Notes under the pieces: model-generated | What the model saw: the letters and a program-made list of their open reading frames with translations, nothing else | Told to the model about the DNA's origin: nothing | The model's database searches: none | Translations under genes and position numbers: made by a program | Assembly (NCBI GenBank): GCA_963921825.1 | Contig: OY997591.1 | Span: 18,285,515-18,349,514 of the forward strand | Reading direction: 5' to 3' | Source of the DNA: Erodium maritimum | Lineage: Eukaryota > Streptophyta > Magnoliopsida > Geraniales > Geraniaceae | Length of the DNA stretch: 64,000 bases | Shown here: positions 44,205-54,165 of the stretch, piece after piece | Position numbering within the stretch: position 1 is the first letter of the stretch | How the letters are laid out: every line of letters begins with the position of its first letter

Positions 44205-44400
44205 TCCAATCCCAGTCGGTACAGGCGGTCGACCTGTCGCGCAACTTCCCCCGATCCCAGTCGGGAGGCTAACCCACAACCTCTCCGCTTCACCCGATCC
44301 CAGTCGGGTGGTTAGCCACACCCGCGCGTCCTTCCCCCGATCCCAGTCGGGGAGCTAGCCCACAACCCCTCCGCTTCTCCCGATCCCAGTCGGGAGGCTA
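44205..44400 (-). repeat. Best-preserved hairpin array of the gypsy LTR
   Basis: Stem-loops CACCCGA-tcccag-TCGGGTG (44291-44310), CCCCGA-tcccag-TCGGGG (44335-44352) and CTCCCGA-tcccag-TCGGGAG (44377-44396), plus two weaker ones at about 44207-44220 and 44250-44265. One stem position is A-T, C-G or T-A in the three best units. Confidence 0.85.
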
Positions 44401-44504
44401 GCTACACCACACAACCTCCACCAGTAACCAGTAACCAAACACAATCACAAACAAGTTCAAACAGACAATGACGACACCGGTGACAACTCCACAGGCACTC
44501 AAGG

Positions 44505-44830
44505 CCAACAAAACACCGACAACCAAAAACAGGTTCAACAACCCTACGGGCCCCCATGGCCACCCAAGACACCAACGAATAAGTACGGGTTCACAACCCC
44601 ACGGGCACTCACGGCCACCCAAAACACCGAAACGACAACACGGGCTCTCATGGCCACCCAAGACTCAGCAATAATTAACACGGGCTCTCAAGGCCACCCA
44701 AACTTGACAAACAAATAACACGGGCTCTCAGGGCCACCCAAACTCAACACTAAATAATACGGGCTCTCAAGGCCACCCAAGACTCAGCAATAAATAACAC
44801 GGGCTCTCAAGGCCACCCAAACTCAACAAC
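44505..44830 (-). repeat. GGCCACCC-type tandem repeats in the solo LTR
   Basis: About eight units of 35-45 bp ending in ggccacccaa, with the same core as in the other LTRs of this family. Confidence 0.75.
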
Positions 44831-46718
44831 AATTCACGCACAACAACCTCCGGCATAATCGATGCCTCCAACAGTCCTAAGATCACTAGTTTCACAAACA
44901 ACCTCCGGGCATGGTCATATGCCTCCAGTAAACAATTAATGCTAAGTTCTCTGCTCCTACGACACTACTAAGTGTCACATGCTTTTCTCAGTAATTACTA
45001 AGTTCCCGTAACATGCATTTCTAATATTCGATAACCAAAATAACCCACGACACCCCGGTGTCACATGCAATTCTACAGTTAACTTTCCCTAGTCAGGGCC
45101 GAGATCCGGCTACTTTTCCCTACCTCGTAAGCAACTCCAAAAACGCTCCACTAAACCCGAGATGAAACGCAGTCACTCGCCGAGCCTCCCTTTGCCTCTG
45201 TCCGCAGCACGATCTAAAAGAACACAGATTTAACTCACTTTTAAGCTAGTACGAACATGTCGAAAATTAAATAACTCAACGCCCAAAATTAATAACGGTT
45301 CCGCCGTTAAGTTAACGGCTGCGATTTGTCCATTTTAAATTCGACAGTTGTCGTTTACACTCGAGCGGGATAAAAGTCGGGTTACAACGGATCGGGTTTG
45401 AGCACCCGCGCACCGAACCCAGGTTTGATCTAAACCCAGTTTAAACCCCTTTTTAACTTAAAACCGTCTTTGAACTCCTTTGCTTTGTTTAAATACGACT
45501 TCGACTTGAACACAACGGTTTCCTTCCGCTCGTTTCCAAACTCGATATTTTTGGTCCGAAACCCTTCTAAAACCGATTTGATTTCGTTTTCCCTCCTTTT
45601 TGATTTAACTTCACTCAAATTCGTTTAACGACCGACCTTCGTTTTAGAACCCAATTAATTCAACCGATTTAGTTTTATCGATAACTAATTAATCGAACTT
45701 TTAACCTAAAACAGATTTTTCAACGTAACGCTCAAATTAAACCCTTTTCTTCTTCAACGTTAACCAAATCTGGAAATCGTTCGAAACATAACAATAATAT
45801 CAAAACTTTGCTCAACTTTACAATTTTCAGATTTACAACAATACAACAAATCCTTTAAACAACCAGATCTACGTTTTCTGTTCTGTTCCCTTCCATTTCG
45901 GGAGCTCCGTTCCATCCCGACCGGATCTGAACGAACTCGGGAACGGGAAAGCAAAGACGAAGAAGAACGGATCGGGTTAGGTACGGCCGACCACCGGCGC
46001 CGGTCGGCCAAAGTTCCACGGTCGAGAACTAACCGTGAGGATGGCGGCGGTGTACGGCGGCGTACGGCTGCGTAGGGCTCGGATCCGGACGGCTCGTTCC
46101 GTTCCGGATCTGGCGAGCTCGTCGGCGACGGCGGGAGCTCGGGGCGAGTTAGGGCTCGGACGGGAAGACCGGAGACGGGAAGAGGGCGGCGGCGCGTTAG
46201 GGTTCAGACGGTACCGGTGGTGGACGGTGGTGGCGTGGGGAGCTCGGTGGCGAAACTGGTGGCCGGAGCTGGTGGTGGCCGGTGCTGGTTCGGCAAGGAA
46301 GACGAAGGAGAAGAGTGAGGCAGGGAGCTCGGGGACGGGGTTGCCGGAGCGGTGACGGGGTTGGGATGGAGGAGGAAGGGATGAGACGGTGCCGGTGAGG
46401 GAGGTGGCGGCCGGAACTGTGGTGGACGGCGTCGGTTTCGGCGAGGAAGACGAGAGAGGAGAGAGAGTCGGATCGAGGGAGAGAGAGAGGAGAGGGTGAG
46501 GGCTGCTGAGGTGTGAGGGAAAATAGGGTTTCAGAAGTGTGAGGCTGGGTTATATACCCAGGCCTGACCAGATTGGGCCTCAGCTGGGCTGGGCTGGGCC
46601 TACGGGCCTGGCCTGGTCCAGACCTGCTTTCCCTTTTTTTTTTGCACTCGTTTCAAAAACTTACCCTAAGGTTTTCGTTTGCAAATTAATACCTTAACGA
46701 AACGAAGCGGGTTTTACA

Positions 46719-46723
46719 ACATA
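46719..46723. repeat. TSD acata, right of the solo LTR
   Basis: Matches 43670-43674. Confidence 0.85.
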
Positions 46724-48240
46724 TGTCTTAAAATATGTCTAACAAATGTTTCAAGGATCTGCTCATGACAACTTTGATAAAATGGACAAGACTAAGGGGG
46801 AATTGATGGTGTAGCTCATTCCAATATAAGTGTATGGAATTTTGAGCAAAATCCTGGGTAATGGCGTATTAAATCCGGATATTATTGGACCCTCAGCATA
46901 GTCTTCATAATCTTTCCAAAATATAGTATATGAGCTGGGTGATTTCGATCTTTAAATTCCAATCATGGTTTGTGCCTCTCTAGCTTTAAAGAGGGGATGG
47001 TTATATTTAAAGAGGGGATGGTTATATGTAATTCTGATGACTTTGGCAATGAAAGGAATCTGGGAAGAACCTTTGTGTGCATTCATTCCCTCCATTTTGG
47101 TTATATAGGTCAAGATTTAAAATACTGATTTGAATTGCTTAAATTTAAAGTTGTTGGGGGTTGTCGTTAGTTTTCCCTTACAGAGATTTACAAGCATAGT
47201 ATGGTTAACCAATAACTGATAAATTATCTAGATATCATTCCCTAGTAATAACGCCGTCTTGTTGGACAATGTGTGGTCAAACACATTCTCAACATATTTA
47301 TATAATTAAAAACACAAACAACATATCGACAAGCAGTATAGTATATGATAAAAGTATTGGTCGATCTCGCAGTGAAGTGATGAGTATCACAAATCTATAA
47401 ATACTATAACCTAAAGTTTTCATTACCCCAGGTTAGCTTTTATTTATTCTTTTTGTTACACTTCACAAGTTATACCACGCTTAGGACACCTACCTCGAGC
47501 TACCTATAATGGAAGAACAAAAGGAGCGAGGAGATGAAAGTGAAAAAGGAAAAAAAATGCACGCTTGTACACCATATTATACCACGCTTGTACACCCAGA
47601 AGATGGTGCCATGTCGATCAAACCCGCAGGACAAAGAAATACACCACGCCTAATCAAGCTTTAACACCTAGAAAATGGTGATACACACCAGAACTAGAGA
47701 AGAAGCATCATATGAAGACGCCGGACCGACCTGGGCTAAGGACAACACCACACACATATACAAAATTGATGTGGACATGAAATCCATCTATTTTAGATTT
47801 TTTTTAGTCTACATTTCTAATTTGATGCACTTTTCTCGCTATTTTTGTGACCGGTCTCTCTTCAAGGATTTTCAAGAAATTAGAGCGAAAAAAGTAAAAC
47901 CCGGCTTCAGAAGTCTTTGAGTATTATTGATCTTCTTAATGACATCAATTTCTCATACGAGTTTCGGTTTTGGCCTGTTGGATATCAAATCGAAGGAAAT
48001 TAAAATATCTACAACTTTCATGAAGGAAGAGTCACTTTATAAAATGTGCGTTGTCCATACGGCGTGTATCCGATGTAATGCTTGAATGTAGCACTACTAA
48101 TCGTTATTATAGCGCGTGTTAACCTCGATTGTAATGCACAAATATTTCCAATGGTCACAACGCCAATAAACTAAAGGTTCTAACACAAAAAACATGTTAT
48201 GTCCCAACACCAATACAACATTCGATTCTACCCTCAAGTG
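46724..48240. other. No gene recognised; possible copia-like polypurine tract
   Basis: At about 46789-46802 gactaagggggaa is followed by TTGATGGTGTAG, reminiscent of a copia polypurine tract and LTR start on the plus strand, but no pol sequence precedes it. Two copies of aaagaggggatggttatat adjoin near 46990-47030. The rest (47.1-48.2 kb) is AT-rich with no ORF that I can support. Confidence 0.3.
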
Positions 48241-48276
48241 CAGTAAAAAGAGAGGGAAATTTAATATTGATATCGA

Positions 48277-48277
<1 letters not shown>

Positions 48278-48341
<64 letters not shown>
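48278..48341. repeat. (TA)n microsatellite
   Basis: About 30 uninterrupted TA units. ORFs that cross it are artefacts. Confidence 0.95.
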
Positions 48342-48343
<2 letters not shown>

Positions 48344-48477
48344 TTTTAGTACAAACTAATGATAGGGTCTGATAACGAAACAACAAATCGATGTGGATAA
48401 CATACGAACATGAGAAAATAAACTTTGGAACGGTGAAAATAACAGGCCTCATGCAAACTTGTCTACATACGCCACTT

Positions 48478-48499
48478 CTCTCTCTCTCTCTCTCTCTCG
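48478..48499. repeat. (TC)n microsatellite
   Basis: About 11 TC units at the end of the Harbinger ORF1-like fragment. Confidence 0.9.
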
Positions 48500-48725
48500 A
48501 ACCATCTCCCACCAATATTTCTTCACGAAATGTTTCCTAACATTGAACGCGTAGACTCTAAGCGCATGACTCACGACCTCGGCTTGGGTGGTATTGGGAC
48601 TGAATTCATGAAGCCTTTGTAAGAAAACGGTCTCGAATGCCACGATCCGGTTTTTCCACTTCTTCCATCGATCCTTGCATTGCTTGAGGGTTCAAGAATA
48701 TGGTTTATGTGGTTGAGGAAGATCC
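48480..48725 (-). pseudogene. Harbinger-associated Myb/trihelix-like ORF fragment
   Basis: Minus-strand reading gives KQCKDRWKKWKNRIVAFET, then VSHALRVYAFNVRKHFVKKY and WWEMV. This resembles the second protein of PIF/Harbinger elements (Myb/SANT-like DNA-binding helper, pattern cK-RW-k-n-----f ... ed-l--A--iy----g--F---hcW--l). It lies directly after the transposase fragment in the same direction. It ends in low-complexity (TC)n. Confidence 0.5.
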
Positions 48726-48779
48726 TTCTACTCAGCGCATACGACTTGTCAGTATTCTAGAGTGGTGTCAGCTTGGGTG

Positions 48780-49307
48780 AGCCACGACATGCACAATTGG
48801 TTCTCTTCCACGAGGGTCTATTATACGACCATGGATTCGGCGTAGCAGAACCTATACATGCGTTTTCAAATACTCGTCTAAGCTATCGGTCGAGGAGCTA
48901 ACACAGTTGGCGGATGATTGCAATACATTTTTTGTATGGCGAGATTCTAGGGTAACCTCGACAATCTTCTCTTTGCATGAAGAAGTCGTCGAACTAGATG
49001 AAACCTTCCATAATCTTCATAAATATTTCATTCGACATACGGAACACTTGATGAAACCTAGGAGGTGCGTACAATGGGGTGTCACTGAAGTAATCGGACA
49101 TGAGCCGTTGATTCGCTTTGACACGATCTCGGTGAATGTAACTCCTAGTATACTTCACCTTTGGCGGGTTCATAATCTCCTCCTCGACCTCCAAAGCAGT
49201 AGATTGTAACGTCGTGTACAAGGAACATTTACGTCCTGAGTGATCTCCCGTAAAGTTGCATAATCGATGGTCGTCGGATCGAACTCGTCAAAATTGGACG
49301 AAACCAT
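48780..49307 (-). pseudogene. PIF/Harbinger transposase N-terminus, degraded
   Basis: From ATG 49307 the minus strand reads MVSSNFDEFDPTTIDYATL, parallel to MDSSSNEEYDGGEMDYATL in the copy at 63.3 kb. After a frameshift it continues RSYIHRDRVKANQRLMSDYF, YAPPRFHQVFRMSNEIFMKI, a stop, then DDFFMQREDCRGYPRISPYK and KCIAIIRQLC. These are conserved N-terminal blocks of plant Harbinger transposases. The DDE catalytic domain is not found. Confidence 0.75.
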
Positions 49308-49859
49308 AATCAATCAGATGAATATAGTGTGGCCGAGATAGTTGAAAAGAGGAGAACAAAGAAAATGCTTAGTGGCGTAAAATTTTTGTGCAACTTTGAT
49401 GGCTATTTATAGCAAAAATATTTTTAAAAAATGATTTTTTTTATTCAAACTGTTTCTACTGATTCGGTGCCATATGGTTGTTTCTCCTCGTCGCACATTC
49501 AGCACACGAAATCGTGACGCAGCGTATTCGTTGATCAAAGTCAAAAACTGCTCTTTCGAGTCTATCGATTCTGTGTTAGCGTTGATAGATTCTACAACCG
49601 ATTTTACTTGGCGATCTAATTCTACCTAAAAAAATAAACGAAAAATAGACTAATCAACGTTCTTTTCAACTTTTCACTCCTTAATCAATGAATCTCCGTT
49701 ATTGTAAGAGACCCAGAATAGATACTCTAATAACGTAAAAACTTGATTCCCAGCCTGCCAGAAGATGGAATCCACATAACCTTTAGCACAAGGATAGTGG
49801 GAGTCGGCAAAATAAATTTAGTAAAAGCTGTACACATGTGTGCGGTTGCGTAAAACCAC
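49308..49859. other. Intergenic spacer with the OVATE gene promoter at its end
   Basis: The left part probably belongs to the Harbinger element's non-coding end; no terminal repeats were fixed. The right part leads into the TATA box at 49860. Confidence 0.35.
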
Positions 49860-49868
49860 TATATATAA
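49859..49868 (+). promoter_or_regulatory. TATA box of the OVATE-family gene
   Basis: ctatatataaac lies about 175 bp upstream of ATG 50041. It implies transcription from about 49890, which excludes the in-frame ATG at 49840 as start. Confidence 0.65.
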
Positions 49869-50040
49869 ACAACCAAATAAACAAGACATATATGTACACC
49901 AAATCTTGTCCCACCCACTCCATTTACTCATCTCCGCAACAAAAACGCACTCTCCAAACTCTTACCAATTGCTCTCTCCTTTTATCCTTCCTCATCATCA
50001 ATACTTCAAATTTGTTCCAAAGTCCATAGAGATCTCGAAA

Positions 50041-50607
50041 ATGTACAGCATCGTCTGGAAAAACTTGAATCTGACATGTTTCTCTAAATTCAAGTGCTTG
50101 CCAGCTGAACCTTTGCCCCCACCACCAAGCGATGAACACAACAACTCCGCCTACGACCTAACCTCGGCGTCCACGTCCTCCTCCGCAGCCGAAGACCTCT
50201 TCTCCTCCTCCTCCGAGTACGACACTCCACCGCCCGACGTGTCCACCCTCTTTGCATCCCGGCGCTTCTTCTTCTCCTCGCCGGGCCGCTCCAACTCCAT
50301 CGTCCCTCCACCGCAAGAAAAGCTCCTCGACGGGGGAGTGGCGGTCCCCACCTACTCCCCCGACCCGTACATGGATTTCCGGCGGTCAATGCAGGAGATG
50401 ATAGAGGCCAGGGAGGCGCTGGACTTGAGCAGCGACTGGGAGTACTTGCATGAGCTGCTCTTGTGCTATCTCGCGCTCAATCCCCAAAACACCCACACCA
50501 TCATCGTCACAGCCTTCTCCGACCTTCTCGTCACTCTACTCTCATCCGACAACAACCGGAACCTACAACACCTTCGGCGCCCACCCCTTGCACGCCCATC
50601 GGTGTAA
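50041..50607 (+). CDS. OVATE-family protein (transcriptional repressor), 188 aa
   Basis: An intronless gene. The C-terminal OVATE domain is at residues ~101-168: VPTYSPDPYMDFRRSMQEMI, EAREALDLSSDWEYLHELL, LCYLALNPQNTHTIIVTAF and DLLVTL. The Ser/Pro-rich N-terminus (residues 20-100) is variable in this family. OVATE proteins act in the nucleus as repressors with KNOX/BELL partners and influence organ shape and secondary wall formation; this is family knowledge. Start 50041 (MYSIVWKNLN) is chosen because the open frame extends to ATG 49840, which lies upstream of the TATA box. The tail after the domain is Arg/Pro-rich. No defect is seen. Confidence 0.92.
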   Translation: MYSIVWKNLNLTCFSKFKCLPAEPLPPPPSDEHNNSAYDLTSASTSSSAAEDLFSSSSEYDTPPPDVSTLFASRRFFFSSPGRSNSIVPPPQEKLLDGGVAVPTYSPDPYMDFRRSMQEMIEAREALDLSSDWEYLHELLLCYLALNPQNTHTIIVTAFSDLLVTLLSSDNNRNLQHLRRPPLARPSV

Positions 50608-50654
50608 TTTTTTTTGGAAAAGCTTCATGTACTAGTTATCATATACTTGTACAT

Positions 50655-50950
50655 TTCAAGAACTCACTATCGACGTATTAGTTGATCAGTTCAGATTTGT
50701 AGGCTTAAGGTAATTACAAGAACTAACATTTTTTCGTTAGAATTGACGAAAAACGTTACGAAAAACTCCAAAAACTACTATCCTACGATTATTGAACTCA
50801 AAAACTAACTATATATTTGTTATTTTTTTCGAGTTTTTCCTAACGTTTTTCGTTAATTCTAACGAAAAATGTTAGTTTGTGGAATTACCGTTAATCTACA
50901 GACCTGATCTGATCGACTAACAAGTCAACAGTTAATTCTTGAACGCTATA
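50655..50950. mobile_element. Foldback/MITE with about 100-bp arms downstream of the OVATE gene
   Basis: The left arm (about 50655-50770) and right arm (about 50833-50950) are inverted copies. They share ctaacatttttcgttagaat, gacgaaaaacgtta and gtaattac-agaactaac with few mismatches, around a 60-bp AT-rich centre. It starts about 50 bp after the OVATE stop codon, so it may sit in the 3' UTR. Confidence 0.7.
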
Positions 50951-51840
50951 AATTGACAAAAATTAGTGTCTAATGTTACCCCTAATTTTTTTAATCATCC
51001 CTCCAGCCTTTTTAACCGAAACATTGATATGTACATCAATGATAAATTGTAATTTTTGGTTTTGTATTTATTGCATGATTAATATTTGTAGTTTGGATTC
51101 GGAGAAAAGGATGTTTCCAGGATCCATGAACGACAGAGGACAGAGGATATGTATTGCTGATCACAAACCCAAGGAAAGCGTGGGACTTTGTTGTCTCCAT
51201 GTGCCTGTTACTTCTTTTAGCTACTCTATACATTATTTTAATCATGCTATGTGTATTGTAAAGTGGGTCGTTTTTGTATAATGTTAGGAACGGACAAAAG
51301 GAGAAAAGAAAAAGAATAGAGAAAATGGTCAAGTAAGAACAGCAGAGTTGGTTGGGTTTGGTAATCGGACAGCGGGTGGTCCAATGCGTCACAGAAGATC
51401 ACATGTTGGAGAGTTTTGTACGCATATAATCTCAGTCTCTGGGACTGGGCTTCAGTTTCTGTACCACAAACATAGGGTTACTTCTACTTCAGTCATTAAG
51501 TGTGACCATATAGATATTCGACATTTATATATATATATATACTCTTGCTGTAGTTGCACATGAGTGTGCATGCATGCGAGCCAACACGGCCATCTGGTTC
51601 GATCGAATCTTGCAATAATAGTACGTACGTGGGGCATGACATGACCCCAATAATAACATGATGTGATGTATGCTTCTACTAATAATGTCTAACTTGCTGT
51701 CATCATTTGGTTGTAGGGCATGGCCAATCGACTATAAGTTCCCGAATGCATGCACGATTGTATACGATGTCAAACATAATATACAATTATACATGATCTT
51801 AAATTTTGAGTATTATCCATCACAAGATGAAAACATAGAT
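50951..51840. other. Intergenic DNA, no supported gene
   Basis: AT-rich sequence with a (TA)n of about 16 bp near 51526-51540. A 102-codon ORF at 50973-51281 has no domain and no coding support. Confidence 0.4.
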
Positions 51841-51850
51841 GAGGAGGGTT
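51841..51850. repeat. TSD gaggagggtt, left copy
   Basis: Matched at 53159-53168. The last two T residues are ambiguous with the T-run. Confidence 0.55.
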
Positions 51851-53158
51851 TTTTTTTTATCGGCAAAACAAATTTAAATTAAGTATTCTCTAAAGAGAAG
51901 AACAAGTGAAGGTGTTACAAAGGAAAGAGCGTTCCTGCGGGAACCTCAAAGACCCCTCAACAGACTGAGGTACAACCAAGATTACAACCAGAACCAAAAG
52001 GATGGAGCTTACAACAGTGAAAACAACCCGAAAGAAGAACAAGTGAACCACAGATCAACCCACGCAGGGGATAAGAAAACAGAACAAAAACAACAAAGGA
52101 ACTGCAACTGAAACCCAGCAATGCAACCAAAGAAACTCTAATCCCTAAACTAGAAAGGAAAGCACTGCTCCCATCTCATTAGATTGAAAAACCAGAACTG
52201 GAATTCCAGGATCTAATTGCTGGTGGTCAGGACCAATACAGCGAGAGAGACCCGAATTACCCAACCTATCCAGGCTGCTTGTTCCTGGAACGGGAAAACA
52301 TAGCCCTAAGACCTCACCGGCGGCCAATCCCTTAACCGGCGAGCTCGACATACAAATGGTCGAGAAGAAGGGAAGCAATACAACCCAAGAAAGAAAGAAC
52401 GGGAGGGAGGAGTGAAACCAAACCAGAGAAGGGAGAGGAGCATACCTTAAGCGCAAATCATCCTTCGAATACCCACAAATCCGGACACGAACCTAGACCT
52501 CCACACGAATCCGGCCAACCCCGGGAGACGTTCAACGGAGGCCAGTATTTCTACCTAGGACGGTCCTGACTTGAAGCTTGTCCGATCTGTCCTCCAAAAC
52601 CCGCGAGCTACGCGACCATATAGGTGAGCAAGGTCCAAGGAGCATCAAGGCTCAGAAGCAGCAAATCTGGTCCGAGGAGACCAAATCCGAAGGAATCGAC
52701 GGCGAGAGAACATCCAGCCACACGAACAAGGAGACAACCCAATCCTCAAGGATCCACGCTAGAGGACGAAGAAGCTTGTCCCCACACCAGATCTGAGAAG
52801 GCCCGCAAGTCAGAGCGCAGAGATCTTCACCGAGGAGAACCCGAGGGGGCCAAAGGGAGCCAGCACGAAGAGGGAGGAAGTGGTGTGAGGCGAGAGTGAA
52901 GCCAGATCCGCTCAATCATCTCTGAAAAAGCTCCCACACCAGATCTGAAAAATCACGAAAAGGGAAGGAAAGTGGGAGAAAAGAAGAGTGAAGGAAAAGG
53001 AAGAGAAGAGGATGGAGAAGGTGAGGATAAAGAGAGGAGACCGCCAGCGACCTCCATAGACGGAAATCGCCGGCAGTATAACAGGGGCGGCGGGATAGGG
53101 TTTCTCTGCGAGAGAGGAAAGAGAACAGGCAGAGCGTCAATCTTCTCATACATAACGC
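51851..53158 (-). mobile_element. A-tailed retroposon, about 1.3 kb, with a 10-bp TSD
   Basis: On the minus strand it starts with a CT-rich leader near 53150 and ends in an A-tail (T-run 51849-51858). The flanks are gaggagggtt on both sides. The interior is purine-rich on the plus strand and has ORFs up to about 103 codons (52456-52145 on the minus strand) without a known domain. Size and layout parallel the retroposon at 4106-5352. Confidence 0.55.
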
Positions 53159-53168
53159 GAGGAGGGTT
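53159..53168. repeat. TSD gaggagggtt, right copy
   Basis: Exact copy of 51841-51850. Confidence 0.55.
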
Positions 53169-53214
53169 CTTAAGGAAACCTGTTTGTAGATGCACTTGCG
53201 TCATTCTCTTATAA

Positions 53215-53620
53215 TCTTAGTTGTGCATAACAGACTTGTATGCAGAACGTACTCGGATTGTCTATGTACTCCCCAATAGTATGTGGGAGACCAAAGTTCA
53301 TGTAGTTCGTCTTGAGAACTTCGATTTCTCTCCCCTTCCTATACACTCATTTATGTGTTTGTGAATTGTGTACTTATGATTGAATAAGTTACATGTATTT
53401 ATAGGTGGAGAGAATAACAACATTCCTTATTAGGGTTTCATTAGTATTCAATCTCTATCGTCCATCAAAGTAGAGATTGAATTAAGAAAGACTTATTTAT
53501 CAATCAATTGGTAATTATTATTTAATTAGAATAGCATGTTTCCTAAAAGTGATGGATTCTTAATTGACCACATAATAGGAAGATATTTATTTATATTTAA
53601 CACTCCAATAAATATATTCT
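53215..53620 (-). repeat. Copia 3' LTR (second copia family)
   Basis: On the minus strand, caagtaggagac (polypurine tract, about 53625-53640) is followed by TATTAGAATATATTTATTGG, the usual copia arrangement in which the LTR begins TGTTAGAATA. A TATA box (cctataaatacatg) lies near 53395-53410. The LTR end near 53215 is approximate. Confidence 0.6.
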
Positions 53621-54165
53621 AATAGTCTCCTACTTGATCATTTATGAATATTTTTTATTCATCCTTTTGCAGATCATAAGGTCGCCATAAAGTTCTAAAC
53701 TTAATTCCTTTGTACGGTAGTCAAAAGTGTCTTGGATAATCCAATAAGCAATGGGAGTCATGGTGGGCACACATCTAAGTAGAAAGTCCACTTTGCGACG
53801 TGATTCCTTCCATATACTACAAATATTGTCTACCTTCATAACAAGACCATAATCATAAGGCATCATAAGGTCCCGTAGTGTTTTTGTAAGAGACACATTT
53901 TGTTATCATAAATCCCATGATAATGTGTTGTACTTCAAAAAACAGAAGGTAAGATGTAAAAGATAATTTAGAATTCATGATATAGATGTCAAATATAGGC
54001 ATACTTATTCACTAAAAACTTAAGTTGGAACTATCGTTAAGACTCATACTATCAGTGCGCTTCTAAAAAGTTTTCGCAAGGTAGTCCTTTCGTTAATATG
54101 TTCGCAATAATAACCTATGTGTCTATGTGTTCAACGACAATCTTTTCTCTTTTAACATCTTGTTA
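53621..54165 (-). pseudogene. Copia RNase H C-terminus and following region
   Basis: Minus-strand reading at about 54150-54030 (frames corrected by eye) gives IVVEHIDTH, then IANILTKGLPCENF and HTDSMSLN. This matches the copia RNase H end (ADILTKGLP motif). The sequence down to the polypurine tract holds an 84-codon ORF of unknown meaning (53896-53642). Confidence 0.65.

Larger units (their letters stand above)
43675..46718 (-). mobile_element. Gypsy solo LTR, 3044 bp
   Basis: Starts TGTCACG and ends TTTTACA, with perfect acata duplications on both sides and no internal retroviral sequence: the expected product of LTR-LTR recombination. It belongs to the same family as the elements ending at 21007 and 34753. 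In transcription direction (minus) it holds a TATA motif (tatataaccc near 46545), a GC-rich leader (46500-46020), and the repeat and hairpin blocks. Confidence 0.9.

Noticed and set aside
48261..48515. 84-codon ORF containing a long Tyr-Ile repeat
   Set aside because: It is translated (TA)n microsatellite.
49840..50040. N-terminal extension of the OVATE ORF to ATG 49840
   Set aside because: The TATA box at about 49860 lies inside this extension, and the added residues resemble no OVATE protein.
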